From positions 757,590 to 821,589 of the forward strand of contig NZ_JAJEWQ010000002.1 of the NCBI RefSeq assembly GCF_020687805.1: a stretch of 64,000 nt of DNA, written 5' to 3'. This document shows positions 63,274 through 64,000 of this stretch, in pieces. The notes under the pieces are model-generated. The model did not search any database. It worked only from the letters and a program-made list of their open reading frames with translations, and was not told where the DNA came from. The position numbers and the translations under genes are program-made. Source of the stretch: Planctobacterium marinum. GTDB taxonomy: Bacteria > Pseudomonadota > Gammaproteobacteria > Enterobacterales > Alteromonadaceae. Every line of letters starts with the position of its first letter. Positions within the stretch are counted from its first letter, which is position 1.

Positions 63274-63705
63274 ATGAAAAAAGAACTTTACAGAGACACT
63301 GAAAAAGGAAAAGTAGCCGGCGTTTGCGCCGGGCTGGCTGACTACTTTGGATGGGAGTTATGGTTAGTTCGAATCATTTTCATCTCTGGGTTTTTATTAA
63401 CCGGCTCCTTTTTCTTCATGGCTTATGTTATTGGTTGGTTCATACTGGATAAAAAGTCCGACAAAGAAATAAAAAAGAGCGCTTTCGCGGTTGCGGCTGA
63501 TAAATCCAAAGGTTGGGTATCTAACCTGGGTGAGGATGCAAAGGTCGAGGTCAAATCTAAAGTCTGGCAAGCCGGTGAACCCCCTAAACAGGCTTTTAAA
63601 GATATTCACAATCAATTTGGCAAACTGGAACTCAGATTACGTAAACTGGAATGTTACGTTACATCTTCTGAGTACCAGTTAAACCGGGAAATCAACAAGC
63701 TTTAA
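63274..63705 (+). CDS. pspC: Phage shock protein C
   Basis: A 143-residue PspC-domain protein (KVAGVCAGLADYFGWELWLVR, then two hydrophobic segments) with a helical cytoplasmic tail. It partners PspB. It starts two bases after pspB, so the pair is coupled. Confidence 0.93.
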   Translation: MKKELYRDTEKGKVAGVCAGLADYFGWELWLVRIIFISGFLLTGSFFFMAYVIGWFILDKKSDKEIKKSAFAVAADKSKGWVSNLGEDAKVEVKSKVWQAGEPPKQAFKDIHNQFGKLELRLRKLECYVTSSEYQLNREINKL

Positions 63706-63722
63706 CAATGCCTCTTCCGGCA

Positions 63723-63757
63723 AAAACCTCTGAATAGCACAGAGGTTTTTTGTTTTT
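63723..63757 (+). terminator. Intrinsic terminator of pspABC
   Basis: Stem AAAACCTCTG / CAGAGGTTTT with a seven-base loop, then TTGTTTTTT. It closes the operon 18 bases after pspC. Confidence 0.88.
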
Positions 63758-63879
63758 TACAGTCTCACTTTTTTGTCTAATACTTCTAACGCCATTTCTT
63801 AGCCTGTTGCATCCTGTAAGGGGTGTAAACATCTCAAAAATAAGTGCTCAGCAGGCAATTTTAAGATTTGGAGAACAGG

Positions 63880-64000
63880 TTGAACAAACCGGAACCCTGC
63901 GTTGGCATATTTTGGTGTTACAGACAGCACATCATTGCAGAAACAACGCCACGACTAGCCGTTGCCACAGACTCTCTGGGAATAGTGGATAGTTACTTTC
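63880..64000 (+). CDS. 5' end of an unidentified gene, cut by the window edge
   Basis: Forty open codons from a TTG at 63880, with GGAG at 63870-63873 six bases upstream. The product begins NKPEPCVGIFWCYRQHIIAE, which recalls the N-terminus of a small hypothetical protein family (VGIF-W/L-x-x-x-I) common in gammaproteobacteria. The frame stays open to the window end. It is distinct from the overlapping 80-codon ORF beginning at 63750, which has no ribosome-binding site. Confidence 0.45.
   Translation, partial: MNKPEPCVGIFWCYRQHIIAETTPRLAVATDSLGIVDSYF

Noticed and set aside
63750-63992. 80-residue plus-strand ORF after pspC
   Set aside because: It starts inside the terminator, lacks a ribosome-binding site and looks random; the frame beginning at 63880 is better supported.

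Overview
The window is chromosomal DNA of a gammaproteobacterium, most likely of the order Alteromonadales (Alteromonas/Glaciecola-like). This rests on gene order and on protein resemblance recognised by eye; no database search was run. Conserved blocks match the E. coli layout: murJ / ribF-ileS-lspA-fkpB-ispH, tRNA-fMet-rimP-nusA-infB-rbfA-truB-rpsO, tig-clpP-clpX-lon-hupB-ppiD, and pspF-sapABCDF opposite pspABC. There is no insertion sequence, prophage, integron or CRISPR array.

Layout. 1-6 kb: a periplasmic solute-binding-like protein, a probable bifunctional ornithine-lipid synthase (PlsC-like plus OlsB-like domains), an LpxH-like metallophosphoesterase, a small membrane protein, an M28 exopeptidase and rpsT (TTG start). 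6.5-20 kb: an accessory block lying between rpsT and murJ. It holds an ECF sigma-factor operon (sigma, DUF3619-like, small exported protein, DUF3106), a Gfo/Idh/MocA oxidoreductase, small proteins, a CatA-like acetyltransferase, a 7TM-DISM histidine kinase, a secreted HExxH metalloprotease, a YkvA-like protein, a crotonase, an outer-membrane barrel and a periplasmic four-EF-hand protein. 20-29 kb: murJ, an exported amidohydrolase on the opposite strand, then ribF-ileS-lspA-fkpB-ispH. 29-37 kb: the minor pilin operon pilV-pilW-pilX-pilY1-pilE, convergent fimT, and glnB. 37-44 kb: initiator tRNA and the translation/transcription-factor operon. 44-47 kb: DUF1415 and folD, a YgjV-like membrane protein, and a Pro-Arg-His-Pro tRNA cluster. 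47-56 kb: trigger factor, Clp, Lon, HU and PpiD. 56-64 kb: the Sap ABC transporter with PspF, divergent from pspABC, and the start of one more gene at the right edge.

How the genes work together. Housekeeping modules cover translation initiation and ribosome maturation, protein quality control, lipoprotein, isoprenoid and flavin biosynthesis, and type IV pilus priming. The accessory block is envelope-directed: most of its products carry signal peptides or membrane segments.

Most noteworthy observations: (1) pilX is interrupted by a one-base shift at a G7 tract, and the next 100 bases encode its missing C-terminus in the +1 frame, so it is either a phase-variable minor pilin or a sequencing error; (2) a 12-codon leader ORF with a strong Shine-Dalgarno sequence lies in frame just before an ECF sigma gene that has no visible ribosome-binding site; (3) PilY1 has its von Willebrand A domain split by two tandem beta-sandwich-like repeats; (4) pspF and sapABCDF overlap at every junction, facing pspABC with a sigma-54-type promoter and a palindrome between them. 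I did not find a clearly new multi-gene system.
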